Assembly (NCBI GenBank): GCA_903876625.1
Contig: CAIRAO010000491.1
Coordinates: 1-32,219 of the forward strand
Source: an uncultured Gallionellaceae bacterium
GTDB lineage: Bacteria > Pseudomonadota > Gammaproteobacteria > Burkholderiales > Gallionellaceae
DNA: 32,219 nucleotides
Reading direction: 5' to 3'
Of the stretch, positions 1 through 10,074 are shown in pieces (the stretch's first letter is position 1; each line of letters begins with the position of its first letter). The position numbers were made by a program, and so were the translations under genes. The notes under the pieces were generated by a model. That model was not told the origin of the DNA. It did not search any database and worked only from the letters and a program-made list of their open reading frames with translations.

Positions 1-618
1 GGAATCGCCTTCCAGACCAACATATTGGCCCTGAATGCAGCGGTTGAGGCAGCAATAGCCGGAGAACAAGGCCGAGGCTTTGCGGTTGTCGCTGCTGAAG
101 TACGCAAACTGGCGCAACGTACTGCGGCTGCAGCCAAAGAGATCAAGACGCTGATCGATGATTCGGTCACCAAGGTTGAAGTAGGCACAAGGTTAGTCGA
201 TGATGCGGGCAAGACCATGGAAGAGATCGTGAATGCGGTCAAACGCGTAACCGACATCATGAGTGAAATCAGAGCGGCTTCTGACGAGCAAAGCAAAGGC
301 ATCGAACAGGTGAATCAGGCCATTACCCAAATGGACGAAGTCACGCAACAGAACGCTGCCCTGGTGGAAGAAGCGGCAGCTGCGGCTGAGTCACTGGAAG
401 AAGAAGCGCAGAACCTTACCCGTTCAGTGAGTGTGTTCAAACTGAAAGAAGGACAACAGATTCGTTCAATTGCCCCTCCAGCAGCATCACATTCCGTTGC
501 TAAGCCGGCAACTAAACACGCGTCTGCGCCAACAAAGAAATCAGCTCCAACAGGGAAGCCCAAAACTCAACCCAAAAAACCCGTAGCTAAAGATGGAGAA
601 GAGTGGGAAGAGTTTTAA
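1..618 (+). CDS. Methyl-accepting chemotaxis protein, C-terminal signalling part (5' partial)
   Basis: The reading frame is open from base 1, so the gene begins outside the window; 205 residues are visible. The first residues ([18 protein letters not shown]) are the highly conserved hairpin tip of the MCP cytoplasmic coiled coil that contacts CheA and CheW. The usual Arg in EAARAGEQGRG is Ile here ([11 protein letters not shown]). The coiled coil continues to about residue 140, followed by a Lys/Pro/Ala-rich linker and a terminal EWEEF. That ending fits the xWxxF tether by which some receptors recruit the methyltransferase CheR. Ligand-binding and membrane regions are outside the window, so the stimulus is unknown. 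cheW follows 109 bp downstream on the same strand, consistent with a shared chemotaxis role. Confidence 0.93.
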   Translation, partial: GIAFQTNILALNAAVEAAIAGEQGRGFAVVAAEVRKLAQRTAAAAKEIKTLIDDSVTKVEVGTRLVDDAGKTMEEIVNAVKRVTDIMSEIRAASDEQSKGIEQVNQAITQMDEVTQQNAALVEEAAAAAESLEEEAQNLTRSVSVFKLKEGQQIRSIAPPAASHSVAKPATKHASAPTKKSAPTGKPKTQPKKPVAKDGEEWEEF

Positions 619-727
619 AGTAGGGTTAAACTCTGAGTGAATTTTTTGAGATAACTATTATTCTGAATCTTTAAATTTTATGTGAAAATCATGTTTCATC
701 AGGTGTGGATAAGACAAGGAGATAAAA

Positions 728-1219
728 ATGGCAAATGAACCAACTTCAGCAAATACAAACGGAGCGGTTGGAGGTGAATACCTAACTTTTACATTGGGTA
801 AAGAAGAGTATGGTATGGAAATCCTCAAGGTGCAGGAGATCCGCGGCTATGATGCCGTGACCGCCATCGCCAACACTCCGCAATTTATCAAAGGCGTGGT
901 AAATCTTCGCGGAATCATCGTGCCGATCATTGACTTGCGTATCAAATTCAACTTGGGCAACGTTGACTACAATGATACAACCGTAGTTATTATTTTGAAC
1001 TTGAGTAATAGGGTGGTCGGTGTGGTTGTTGACAGCGTTTCCGATGTGCTGACCCTGACTCCAGATCAGATCAAAGTTGCGCCTTCTCTTTCGACTTCAC
1101 TCGACACCAAGTACATCACAGGCCTAGGAACAATAGATCAGCGCATGTTGATCCTGGTAGATATTGAAAAGCTGATGTCAAGTAGGGACATGGAATTGGT
1201 GGATGAGGCGGTAAGCTAG
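728..1219 (+). CDS. cheW: Chemotaxis coupling protein CheW
   Basis: A 163-residue single-domain CheW. The protein bridges chemoreceptors and the kinase CheA in the polar signalling array. The fold is recognisable from [20 protein letters not shown] near residues 19-38, then [15 protein letters not shown] near residues 57-71, and the conserved [13 protein letters not shown] segment near residues 96-108. Length is normal for CheW (about 150-170). The start is supported by an AAGGAGAT Shine-Dalgarno at about 716-723. It directly follows an MCP gene, so the encoded protein probably serves that receptor. It ends 41 bp from the convergent lytic transglycosylase gene. Confidence 0.95.
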   Translation: MANEPTSANTNGAVGGEYLTFTLGKEEYGMEILKVQEIRGYDAVTAIANTPQFIKGVVNLRGIIVPIIDLRIKFNLGNVDYNDTTVVIILNLSNRVVGVVVDSVSDVLTLTPDQIKVAPSLSTSLDTKYITGLGTIDQRMLILVDIEKLMSSRDMELVDEAVS

Positions 1220-1260
1220 ATTTGATTATCTAAAGCTCAGCCTTATTTTTAATTGCAAAA

Positions 1261-2865
1261 CTATCGGTTTGAAGCGAGGTTGATATTAACCTTGGGCGGT
1301 GTGTTTTGCTTTGGAGATCTGTTGGCGCGCACTAGTTTTGTATCACGATTTTTGTGTGCTTTTGTCAGGCGCGTTCTGTGACCCCGACCCGTACCTTCCA
1401 CAACTGCTAGGCGTTGACCAACTCTAAGAATTTTCACGCCTCTGTTTAATTCCATCAGGCGGGCTTGGGTGATATGGTAATGATGGGCAATGACGGAAAT
1501 AGACTCGCCTCTGCGCACGGTGTGTTTAAAAGTTCTTCCTTCAGTATCATCAATTGAAACTAGATTGGTGTTGAAGGCGGTGAATTCGGCTTCTGCCGGT
1601 GGTTCTTCGCTATTCACTGGCACCAGCAGAGTTTGTCCGCTGCTGATTTTTGCTCGGGCAGAAAGTCCGTTTACACTGCGCAGTTTTTCAGCGGAGAGTC
1701 CGAATTTCGGAGCTAGCTGGTCGAAATGATCACCTTTTTTTGTTTGGTAAGGCTGCCATGAAACGAGGCGCTGGTTGCTTTTATCCAGATTAGTTTGGAA
1801 AGTTTCCAATTTATCAACCGGAAGCAGGATGACAGAAGCGTTTTCCTGAAGGATTACCGGGCGATTATGTCCGGGATTAAGTGCCAGAAATTCTTCCATC
1901 GAGATATCGGCAAATTCGGCAGCGAGTTTGACATCGATCGGGTGCGGGGTAGAAACTGCAGCGAAATATGGTTGATTGGGAATACTTGTGAGTTTTAAAC
2001 CGAAGTGATCTGGATCGCTGACGATATGCTTGACGGCAAGAAGCTTCGGAACATAATTTCGGGTTTCACGAGGTAGATGCAAGCTGGCAAAATCGGTTGG
2101 TTTATGCATTCTTCGATTGCGTGCTTGGGCGTGGCTAACAGCATTTTCTCCCCAGTTGTAAGCTGCGAGTGCTAATTCCCAATCGCCGAACTGGTCATGT
2201 AGTTGCTGTAGATAGTCCAAGGCACCATTTGTCGCGCTAATGATGTCACGACGCCCGTCATACCACCAGTTTTGCTGCATTCCAAAATTCTTTCCCGTCG
2301 ATGGAATGAATTGCCAAATGCCTGAGGCGCGACCTACCGAGTAGGCGCCCGGATTGAATGCACTTTCAATAACTGGCAGTAACGCGATTTCTGAGGGCAT
2401 GCCACGTCGTTCAACTTCCTGCGTAATATAATAAAGATAACGCTGAGAGCGTTCGGACATGCGTTCAACATAATCCGGATGTGTCGCATACCATCTTTCG
2501 TGGCGCGCGATCAGTTTGCTATTGAGTTCGCGCATGGCGAACCCATTTCGTATGCGTTGCCACAAATCTGAGGGAATATTAGTTTGTTCTGTTAGTGACG
2601 ATTGCACACTCGTTGAAGGTACGCCCGATACTCCATTACTTACAATCGATACGATAGAGTCATTGGTAAGTACTGTTTTACTTCTGACAGATACATTGTT
2701 TGCTGCGTTGGGAGATGTGTTGTTGATGCCAGGAACAGAGCTTGCCGGTTGGATGTAAGCCAGATGACTATTGAGATCAAGGTTTTCTTCAGCCATTGCA
2801 ACATTGATGGTTGCAGCAGAGACGAAAAAGGCAATTAAAAACTGGCGGTTAAGGATCACTGGCAT
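1261..2865 (-). CDS. mltD: Membrane-bound lytic murein transglycosylase D-like protein with LysM repeats
   Basis: A 534-residue exported peptidoglycan lytic transglycosylase. Residues 1-25 form a signal peptide ending in NVAMA-EE. No lipobox Cys is seen, unlike E. coli MltD. The SLT domain spans about residues 150-270: ALLPVIESAFNP carries the catalytic Glu (E167), followed by GRASGIWQFIPSTGKNFG and ALAAYNWGE. Two LysM modules follow, at about 378-422 (KKGDHFDQLAPKFGL...) and 448-492 (VRRGESISVIAHHYHI...), and would hold the enzyme on glycan. The C-terminal 35 residues are basic. It cleaves MurNAc-GlcNAc bonds to give 1,6-anhydro ends during wall remodelling. No strong Shine-Dalgarno precedes the ATG, so the start is less certain than the family call. 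It is divergent from the PilZ gene. Confidence 0.92.
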   Translation of the reverse strand: MPVILNRQFLIAFFVSAATINVAMAEENLDLNSHLAYIQPASSVPGINNTSPNAANNVSVRSKTVLTNDSIVSIVSNGVSGVPSTSVQSSLTEQTNIPSDLWQRIRNGFAMRELNSKLIARHERWYATHPDYVERMSERSQRYLYYITQEVERRGMPSEIALLPVIESAFNPGAYSVGRASGIWQFIPSTGKNFGMQQNWWYDGRRDIISATNGALDYLQQLHDQFGDWELALAAYNWGENAVSHAQARNRRMHKPTDFASLHLPRETRNYVPKLLAVKHIVSDPDHFGLKLTSIPNQPYFAAVSTPHPIDVKLAAEFADISMEEFLALNPGHNRPVILQENASVILLPVDKLETFQTNLDKSNQRLVSWQPYQTKKGDHFDQLAPKFGLSAEKLRSVNGLSARAKISSGQTLLVPVNSEEPPAEAEFTAFNTNLVSIDDTEGRTFKHTVRRGESISVIAHHYHITQARLMELNRGVKILRVGQRLAVVEGTGRGHRTRLTKAHKNRDTKLVRANRSPKQNTPPKVNINLASNR

Positions 2866-3086
2866 TACCCGTCGAAAAAATTTACGCGATGGTAACGGAG
2901 GGAAGAGGGGGAGTCAATCGACTTTCATGTTTTTAAAGAGTTTATTTCTGGATTTTATGGGATAAAAATCGTAAAGTTACGGGGTGGAGCTGTTTCGCCT
3001 TAAGATTTACGGCATTTTCGGAACAAAAATTAAAAGTCGTGAAGCCGGAATTCGTCGCTGCCTATATTTATATAATTTGTTTGACA

Positions 3087-3809
3087 ATGACTTACCGCCA
3101 AGAAAACTCGCCCTTCGCCTTACATAATCGCAAGGAGATCATATTTATCCTTGATGATTTGGCAAAACGTCATACCGCAATCAATCTCGATACTAATGAA
3201 GGAGTGGGGTTGGTAACTTCTATCTTAAAAGTCAACTCTGAGGGCGATTATGTTTACATTGATATCAGCCGGGATGAGAAGATCAATACGCAAATAAAAA
3301 ATTGCAAACATTTAACTTTTTCAACTCAGACCGGAATTAAGATACGTTGGCATGCTACGCATCTGAATGTATTATCTCTACAGGATGGACAAGCTTTTTC
3401 TTTTGCCGTTCCCACAACCATAGAACGTATTCAACGCAGGGAATATTTCCGGATTGATGCTCATATGGGTAGCAGGACGCTATTTTGCAAAATTCCTGTC
3501 GATGCAGGTTTCATGGAGGCAGCGATAGTCGATATCAGTGTCGGCGGCATCGGAATCAAGATTAAAGGGTCGTTGCCCGAGATTTTTACTCAGGGAGAGA
3601 TTCTCGAAGGATGTACTATCGATTTCCCTGAAGTCGGTGTGGTTCCGGTTCGTTTAAAGATCTGCGGGATTTGGAATTCTTCCCAAACAAAGAACGGGGA
3701 AACCATCCATCACATCGGTTTTGAATTTGTAAATCCAAGTCGAAGTTCCGAGAGTATTGTGCAGCGACATATGATTCGACTTGAAAGGGAGAGGATTAGT
3801 TTGAAGTAA
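3087..3809 (+). CDS. YcgR-like PilZ-domain protein (c-di-GMP effector)
   Basis: About 240 residues with a YcgR N-terminal domain (about 1-105) and a PilZ domain (about 108-230). PilZ c-di-GMP-binding signatures are visible: the RxxxR box (IQRREYFRI) and DISVGGIG, the (D/N)xSxxG motif. In enterobacteria such proteins bind c-di-GMP and slow the flagellar motor. The ATG at 3087 is preferred because MTYRQENSPFALHNRKEI aligns with the start of known YcgR proteins. An in-frame GTG at 3039 would add 16 residues unlike the family. Neither start has a good Shine-Dalgarno. The gene converges on hemH with only 10 bp between stop codons. Nearby MCP and cheW genes fit a motility role, which is inferred. 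Confidence 0.88.
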   Translation: MTYRQENSPFALHNRKEIIFILDDLAKRHTAINLDTNEGVGLVTSILKVNSEGDYVYIDISRDEKINTQIKNCKHLTFSTQTGIKIRWHATHLNVLSLQDGQAFSFAVPTTIERIQRREYFRIDAHMGSRTLFCKIPVDAGFMEAAIVDISVGGIGIKIKGSLPEIFTQGEILEGCTIDFPEVGVVPVRLKICGIWNSSQTKNGETIHHIGFEFVNPSRSSESIVQRHMIRLERERISLK

Positions 3810-3819
3810 AGTTCAAGGC

Positions 3820-4911
3820 CTAGCGTTCGGCATTCATGGCAAGCGCTCGCGAGCGGCTTTGTTCAAGCTGATTTTGATCTGGCTTGTCTTGCCAGCCCTG
3901 CAAATTATTTCTTACCAAGTCACCGAGAGCCTGTATCCAGTCGGGTCGCTCATTAAGACATGGAATATAGTGGTAATCGCCGCCTCCGGCCTGCCGAAAG
4001 TCATGTTTTCCTTCCATCGCGATTTCTTCCAGCGTTTCCAGACAGTCCGCAACAAAACCCGGGCAAACCACATCAACACGCTTGAGGCTCTGTTCGCCTA
4101 ATGCTTGCAATGTCGCCGTGGTGTAAGGCTTGATCCATTCGGTTTTGCCAAAGCGAGATTGAAAACTGATCACATATTGCCCTGCATTCAACTCCAGTTC
4201 TTCTGCAATCAGGCGACCGGTCTTGAGGCACTCGCAATGATAAGGGTCGCCTTTTTCCAGCGTGTAAGTAGGCACGCCATGAAAGCTCATCACCAGTTTG
4301 TCTGGGCGGCCATGTTTGGCCCAATAATCGCGTATGTTTTGAGCGGAGGCTTTGATATATCCCGCATCGTCGTGAAAATGTTTAATGGTCCGTATTGCAG
4401 GCATATTGCGCATACGAAGTAATTCTTTGAAAACAGCATCAAGCGCGGTAGCTGATGAACTCGCTGCATATTGTGGGTATAACGGCAAAAGTAAGATACG
4501 CTGGCAATTTTGCGCCTTGAGTTTATTCAGTACACTGGCAACAGATGGATTTCCGTAGCGCATTGCGTAGCTCACAACGAGTTCAGTGTCTTGCAGGCTT
4601 GACTGAAGGTGTTGTTGAAGAAGATGCGTTTTTCGTTCAGTATAAACCTTGAGCGGTGAGCTTTCTTCCATCCATATACTTGCATATTTCCGGGCAGATT
4701 TTTTTGGACGCACGTTGAGGATAATGCCGTTAAGAATGAGCCACCAGGCCAGTTTTGGTATCTCGATGACGCGCGGGTCACTAAGAAATTCTTTTAAATA
4801 GGGGCGTACCGCTTTTGCAGTTGGTGCGTCAGGCGTACCCAGATTAATAAGGAGTACAGCAGTTTTTTCTGCTGTGCCATGGTTGTATACAGGCTCTGTT
4901 TGAAAGGTCAT
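3820..4911 (-). CDS. hemH: Ferrochelatase
   Basis: A 363-residue ferrochelatase, inserting Fe2+ into protoporphyrin IX as the last step of protoheme synthesis. Visible signatures are [13 protein letters not shown] near residues 18-30, [20 protein letters not shown] near 145-164, MSFHGVP with the metal-handling His at about 211, and [19 protein letters not shown] with the conserved acidic residues near 285-300. Length is normal for proteobacterial HemH. It lies downstream of hrcA on the same strand with a 39-bp gap, so the two may be co-transcribed. hemH next to hrcA is a common betaproteobacterial arrangement. Confidence 0.96.
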   Translation of the reverse strand: MTFQTEPVYNHGTAEKTAVLLINLGTPDAPTAKAVRPYLKEFLSDPRVIEIPKLAWWLILNGIILNVRPKKSARKYASIWMEESSPLKVYTERKTHLLQQHLQSSLQDTELVVSYAMRYGNPSVASVLNKLKAQNCQRILLLPLYPQYAASSSATALDAVFKELLRMRNMPAIRTIKHFHDDAGYIKASAQNIRDYWAKHGRPDKLVMSFHGVPTYTLEKGDPYHCECLKTGRLIAEELELNAGQYVISFQSRFGKTEWIKPYTTATLQALGEQSLKRVDVVCPGFVADCLETLEEIAMEGKHDFRQAGGGDYHYIPCLNERPDWIQALGDLVRNNLQGWQDKPDQNQLEQSRSRALAMNAER

Positions 4912-4950
4912 GTTCGAATTTTCACAAGGGTGACTTTGCGTCCAATTTAT

Positions 4951-5970
4951 TTAGTATTGAGAAAGTGCATTACTCAATAGTTTAGCAGTGATGTCCACGA
5001 TGGGTATCACGCGTTCGTAATTCATGCGTTTGGGGCCAACTACCGCGAGTGTGCCGATAATTTGCTGATTTGAAGTATAGGGCGCACTGACTACGCTACA
5101 TTCATCCAAACCGATCAACCCGGACTCGTTGCCGACAAAGATATGCACACCGGGGGCATTGCGGCTCGCATTCAATAGCTGCAATAACTCTGTCTTTTGT
5201 TCAAATACGTTGAAAACACCGCGAAGCCGATCCATATTGGCCGCGAGGTCATTGCTGTTTAGCAAGTTACGTTCGCCACTGATCACATAGTCTTCGTGTT
5301 TGCGCGAAATAACCTCATCACTGGCAGCCATGGCGGCACTCATCAAGGCGGTCAGTTCATGCTGCAATTGGCGCAATTCATTTTGCACACGCAGATGGAT
5401 ATCGGCAAACGAACAGTCGGCATAATGTTGGGTCAGGAAATTGCCGGCTTCAGTCAACTGTGATTGTGAGTATTCCTTGTGTGTGACTAGCACGCGATTT
5501 TCCACTTCTCCATCCGGCATGACAATGATGAGAAGCACTCTTGTTTCGGAGAGACGCAGGAATTCGATTTGACGCACTGCAATGGTTGATCGCTTGGGAG
5601 TGGCAACTACGCCGGCAAAGTGAGTCAGTTCAGACAGAAGATTGGATGCTTGCAATATCAAACGCGAAGTATTATCCGGTTTGAGTTGGTTCTCTAGCTG
5701 TTGCATATGCGCATTGTCCAATGGTTGTACAACCATTAACGTATCAATAAATAAGCGGTAACCCAATGCGGTCGGCACTCGTCCGGCCGAAGTGTGCGGG
5801 CTGAGCACCAGTCCCAATTCTTCCAGGTCAGACATGACGTTGCGAATAGTTGCAGAGCTTACCTCCAACCCTGAATGTTGTTGCAACGCGCGCGAACCGA
5901 CGGGCTGTCCATCGCTGATGTATCGTTCAACCAGAGTCTTAAGCAGGATTTGTGCGCGGTCATTGAGCAT
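4951..5970 (-). CDS. hrcA: Heat-inducible transcription repressor HrcA
   Basis: A 339-residue HrcA, the repressor of class I heat-shock genes (groESL, dnaK) that acts at CIRCE operators. The N-terminal winged helix is clear: VERYISDGQPVGSRALQQHS, SSATIRNVMSDLEELGLV and SPHTSAGRVPTALGYRLFID within residues 14-75. The GAF-like and dimerisation domain follows to the C-terminus, with VVSAPYTSNQQIIGTLAVVG near residues 296-315. Length is typical. It starts at the ATG at 5970, upstream of hemH and divergent from nadK. Only one CIRCE half-site-like sequence lies upstream, so autoregulation cannot be claimed. Confidence 0.96.
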   Translation of the reverse strand: MLNDRAQILLKTLVERYISDGQPVGSRALQQHSGLEVSSATIRNVMSDLEELGLVLSPHTSAGRVPTALGYRLFIDTLMVVQPLDNAHMQQLENQLKPDNTSRLILQASNLLSELTHFAGVVATPKRSTIAVRQIEFLRLSETRVLLIIVMPDGEVENRVLVTHKEYSQSQLTEAGNFLTQHYADCSFADIHLRVQNELRQLQHELTALMSAAMAASDEVISRKHEDYVISGERNLLNSNDLAANMDRLRGVFNVFEQKTELLQLLNASRNAPGVHIFVGNESGLIGLDECSVVSAPYTSNQQIIGTLAVVGPKRMNYERVIPIVDITAKLLSNALSQY

Positions 5971-6129
5971 GCCGGTATTTTAGCACTGCCCGCGTCAGCC
6001 GGTGTTGATGGTGTCGTGGTCATAATTGGACATTAGTCTATGTGCAGGTTAAATAACATTTTAATAATATATTTATCATATAATTGCGCAATAAGGCATA
6101 TTTGTCTGCCGTAAGGTATCGCATCAATT

Positions 6130-6158
6130 TTGTTATTGTAGAAGAGCTATGGTTTAAT
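6130..6158 (+). promoter_or_regulatory. Putative nadK promoter giving a near-leaderless mRNA
   Basis: TTGTTA (6130-6135), a 17-bp spacer and TTTAAT (6153-6158) resemble a sigma-70 promoter. The predicted start of transcription is at or next to the nadK ATG at 6166, and no Shine-Dalgarno is visible before that ATG. This is a match by eye in AT-rich DNA, so it is tentative. Confidence 0.35.
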
Positions 6159-6165
6159 CTCGCCC

Positions 6166-7038
6166 ATGAATTTATCCTTCAAAAATGTCGCACTGATCGG
6201 CAAATACAAAACTCCCGCAATTGCAGAACCATTGTTGCGGTTGGCTGAGTTTCTCGCTGAGAAAGGTGTCGTAGTTTCCGTAGACAGCCTCACTGCAGAA
6301 CATCTCGGAAACCATCCTTATCGAGTTTTGTCGCTTGATAAAATGGACGGGGAAGTTGACCTAGCGATAGTGATGGGCGGTGACGGTACGATGCTCAATA
6401 TTGCGCGCACCTTGGCTCCCTTTGAGATTCCGTTAGTGGGCGTGAATCAGGGCAGGCTCGGATTTTTGACCGATCTTTCGCTAGAGTCGATGAAACGCAG
6501 CATCTCTGCAATGTTGCAGGGTGAATTTATCACCGAAAAACGGATGTTGTTAAAGGTGCTGGTACTGCGAGACAACGTCGAAGTATGCTCTGCATCTGCT
6601 TTCAACGAGATGGCTATCCATCGCAGCAATATAGGTAGCATGATCGAGTGTGAAGTCAGGATTAACGGGGAATACTTGTATACCCAGCGCGCGGATGGTT
6701 TGATCGTTTCTACCCCGACAGGGTCTACAGCCTATGCACTAGCCGCAGGTGGTCCTATCATGCATCCGGCATTGGACGTGGTGGCCTTGGTGCCGGTATG
6801 TCCGCATACCTTGAGCAATCGTCCTATTATAGTGAGCGGGAATTCAGAAATTCAAATTCTGATGCATCGTACAGGTGATGTGCATGTGCGATTTGATAGT
6901 CACAGCCATTATGATTTGCAGTTAAACGATATGCTGGTTATTTCGCGACATAGAGATTATGTGCATTTGTTGCACCCCGTGGGGCATAGTTACTACCACA
7001 CCCTGCGAGAAAAACTTTACTGGAATAAAGCCCTATAA
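6166..7038 (+). CDS. nadK: NAD kinase
   Basis: A 290-residue ATP/polyphosphate-type NAD kinase, phosphorylating NAD+ to NADP+. It has the diagnostic GGDGTML motif (residues about 71-77), NQGRLGFLTD just after it, and the NAD-binding region with DGLIVSTPTGSTAYALAAGG near residues 172-191. Length matches the family (about 290-300). It is divergent from hrcA (195-bp gap) and upstream of recN (114-bp gap). hrcA-nadK-recN is a conserved proteobacterial neighbourhood. The ATG start agrees with family N-termini (F-K-N-V-A-L-I-G-K), although no ribosome-binding site is seen. Confidence 0.96.
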   Translation: MNLSFKNVALIGKYKTPAIAEPLLRLAEFLAEKGVVVSVDSLTAEHLGNHPYRVLSLDKMDGEVDLAIVMGGDGTMLNIARTLAPFEIPLVGVNQGRLGFLTDLSLESMKRSISAMLQGEFITEKRMLLKVLVLRDNVEVCSASAFNEMAIHRSNIGSMIECEVRINGEYLYTQRADGLIVSTPTGSTAYALAAGGPIMHPALDVVALVPVCPHTLSNRPIIVSGNSEIQILMHRTGDVHVRFDSHSHYDLQLNDMLVISRHRDYVHLLHPVGHSYYHTLREKLYWNKAL

Positions 7039-7152
7039 CTTGGCGTACTTCACGAGTCTTTAAAATGAGATTATTACTTCCCGCTTTCCCACTTCAAATG
7101 CACCATCAAGCTCAATTGGTATTGTGTTTCAGCCTCGTCTGATTATTCTCTG

Positions 7153-8814
7153 ATGCTTAAATTTCTTAGTATTCGGGATTTCGTGATTGTATCTTCTCTC
7201 GAACTTGATTTTTCAGCGGGTTTTACCGCGCTAACGGGCGAAACCGGGGCGGGTAAATCTATATTGATCGATGCCCTTTCATTGGCACTCGGCGAGCGCA
7301 GTGACGGAGTGATGGTGCGTGCTGGATGCGAGCGTGCCGAGATCAGTGCCGAATTTGACATTGCCAATTTGCCTGAATTGCAGAAATGGTTGAAAGAGCA
7401 AGAGTTGGAAGGTGATGAAGGGATGTGTTTGCTTCGACGCACACTAGACTCCGGAGGGCGTTCGCGCGGTTTTATTAACGGACGCAGTGCTACTCTGCAA
7501 CAGATGCGAGATGCGGGAGAACATTTGCTTGATATTCACGGACAACACGCGCACCAGTCTTTATTAAAGCAAGATGTGCAGCGCGATTTGCTGGATAGTC
7601 ATGCCGGTTTACATAAGCATAAAGAAGAAGTTGCGATCAATTTCAAGGCGTGGCAGACCCTCCATCGCAGACGACTGCAGCTAGAGCAAAATGCCGAGGC
7701 TGTTGCAGCCGAATGTGAATTACTCACATTTCAGCGGCGCGATCTGGAAACACTGAGTTTTTCAGTAACGCAGTGGAATTCATTGCTGACTGATCACTCG
7801 CGCTTATCAAATGCAGCGAGTCTGCTTGAAACAGCGCAATTTGGCGTTGAAATATTGAGTGAGGCCGATACCGCTTGTCTTGCTCAATTGAATGCACTTA
7901 CGGCGCGATTGCGTTCGGGGTTAGAGTTCGATAGCGGGTTGCAAGATACATTGACCATTTTGGAAAGTGCCCAGAACGAATTGCAGGAAGCAGTCTATGC
8001 ACTGCGACATTACCAGCAAAAATTGGATGCCGACCCGCAACAGTTGCGCGAACAGGAAAGACGCATTGCAGATGTAACGGAGGCTACGCGAAAATATCGC
8101 GTTCCTGCAGATCAATTGCCTCAAGTTTTGGCCGGCATCGTCGCGAGGCTTGCGGAGTTGGGAGGCAGTTCCGATCTGAACGAATTGACGAAGCAAGATG
8201 AAGCAGCACATGCAGTATATTTATCGTCAGCAAATAAACTGAGTTCTGAGCGAGCCAAAGCCGCAAAGACATTATCCGAAGAAATAACTACCGCAATGCA
8301 GACACTGGCAATGCAGGGCGGACAATTCTCAGTGGCTCTGTTACCGTTGAACGATGGTAATGTGCACGGTCTGGAAACGATCGAATTTCAAGTGTCTGCC
8401 AATCCGGGTTCGCCTTTGCGCAATTTGGCAAAGGTTGCTTCAGGTGGTGAGTTGTCTCGCATCAGCCTGGCGATTCAAGTGGCGGCGAGTCGAGCAGCGA
8501 CTGTGCCTACTTTGATTTTCGACGAAGTGGATAGTGGGATTGGCGGTCGTGTGGCAGAAATCGTTGGTGCGCTGCTTAAACAATTGGGTCGTCGACATCA
8601 GGTAATGTGCGTCACACATTTGCCACAGGTGGCAGCGCAGGCAGATTCGCAATGGCAAGTGAGTAAGGTGTCGCAAAATGGTTCAACGCTGAGTAACATC
8701 CGAATGCTTGCTCCTGTCGAGCGTATCGAAGAAGTTGCCCGCATGTTGGGTGGAGTGACGATCACAGATACCACGCGCAGACACGCGGCAGAAATGTTGG
8801 GCATTGCAGCATGA
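7153..8814 (+). CDS. recN: DNA repair protein RecN
   Basis: A 553-residue SMC-like ATPase for double-strand-break repair. The N-terminal half-ATPase has Walker A GETGAGKS (about residues 29-36). A long coiled-coil middle (about 150-370) is split by a hinge-like stretch. The C-terminal half carries the ABC signature ASGGELSRISLAIQ near 429-442, Walker B TLIFDEVDSGIGG near 453-465 and THLPQVAAQAD near 489-499. Length is normal. No LexA-box-like palindrome is evident in the 114 bp upstream, so SOS control cannot be read from this sequence. bamE follows after 64 bp. Confidence 0.96.
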   Translation: MLKFLSIRDFVIVSSLELDFSAGFTALTGETGAGKSILIDALSLALGERSDGVMVRAGCERAEISAEFDIANLPELQKWLKEQELEGDEGMCLLRRTLDSGGRSRGFINGRSATLQQMRDAGEHLLDIHGQHAHQSLLKQDVQRDLLDSHAGLHKHKEEVAINFKAWQTLHRRRLQLEQNAEAVAAECELLTFQRRDLETLSFSVTQWNSLLTDHSRLSNAASLLETAQFGVEILSEADTACLAQLNALTARLRSGLEFDSGLQDTLTILESAQNELQEAVYALRHYQQKLDADPQQLREQERRIADVTEATRKYRVPADQLPQVLAGIVARLAELGGSSDLNELTKQDEAAHAVYLSSANKLSSERAKAAKTLSEEITTAMQTLAMQGGQFSVALLPLNDGNVHGLETIEFQVSANPGSPLRNLAKVASGGELSRISLAIQVAASRAATVPTLIFDEVDSGIGGRVAEIVGALLKQLGRRHQVMCVTHLPQVAAQADSQWQVSKVSQNGSTLSNIRMLAPVERIEEVARMLGGVTITDTTRRHAAEMLGIAA

Positions 8815-8823
8815 GGTATCATG

Positions 8824-8837
8824 CGCAAAATTTTGCG
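8824..8837. repeat. Perfect 14-bp palindrome in the recN-bamE gap
   Basis: CGCAAAATTTTGCG is its own reverse complement and lies 42 bp before the bamE start. It is short and AT-centred, so it could be a dimeric regulator site or chance. It is the only notable symmetry in this 64-bp gap. Confidence 0.35.
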
Positions 8838-8878
8838 TGCAAATTTCAGATTTGAGTAATTAAATTAGGTATAAATTC

Positions 8879-9229
8879 ATGCGTCTTAGTATTATTTTTG
8901 TAGTGTTGTTGCTGTCATCCTGCGGTTTGCTTACTCCGCATAAACTTGAGATTCGGCAAGGTAATCTGATCACGCCGGAGATGCTTGCCAGAGTTAAAAT
9001 AGGCATGACACAGCAACAAGTTAAAACGATGCTTGGAACGCCTTTGGTAAACGACCCGATGCATGTGAACCGTTGGGATTATATCTATCGTTTTTCACAG
9101 GAGGGAAAATTGGTCGAGGACAAACGTCTATCGCTATATTTTGAAAATGACAGCCTAAAGCGGATTGATGATGCAGCGCCATCAACTACCCCTGTTAAGA
9201 CAGATGATGTAGGGCAAGCTAAAAAATAA
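8879..9229 (+). CDS. bamE: Outer membrane protein assembly factor BamE
   Basis: A 116-residue lipoprotein of the beta-barrel assembly (BAM) complex, also known as SmpA/OmlA. The signal peptide MRLSIIFVVLLLSSCGLL ends in a lipobox (LSSC, lipidated Cys15). The BamE core follows: GNLITPEMLARVKIGMTQQQ and MLGTPLVNDPMHVNRWDYIY at about residues 29-79, then a strand-rich end. The last 15 residues are polar and probably disordered. It is upstream of dapB by 19 bp, the usual betaproteobacterial order. The fur gene often found divergent next to bamE is absent here; recN lies directly upstream instead. Confidence 0.95.
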   Translation: MRLSIIFVVLLLSSCGLLTPHKLEIRQGNLITPEMLARVKIGMTQQQVKTMLGTPLVNDPMHVNRWDYIYRFSQEGKLVEDKRLSLYFENDSLKRIDDAAPSTTPVKTDDVGQAKK

Positions 9230-9233
9230 ATAG

Positions 9234-10052
<819 letters not shown>

Positions 10053-10074
10053 ATTATTTTGTAGCAGTTCCGTC

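Noticed and set aside
624-652. FliA (sigma-28) promoter before cheW
   Set aside because: TAAA followed by TGAGATAA at 16-bp spacing matches the -10 box in only 5 of 8 positions and the spacing is off by one.
5975-6005. CIRCE operator upstream of hrcA
   Set aside because: Only one half-site-like TTAGCACT is present; the matching GAGTGCTAA arm at 9-bp spacing is missing.
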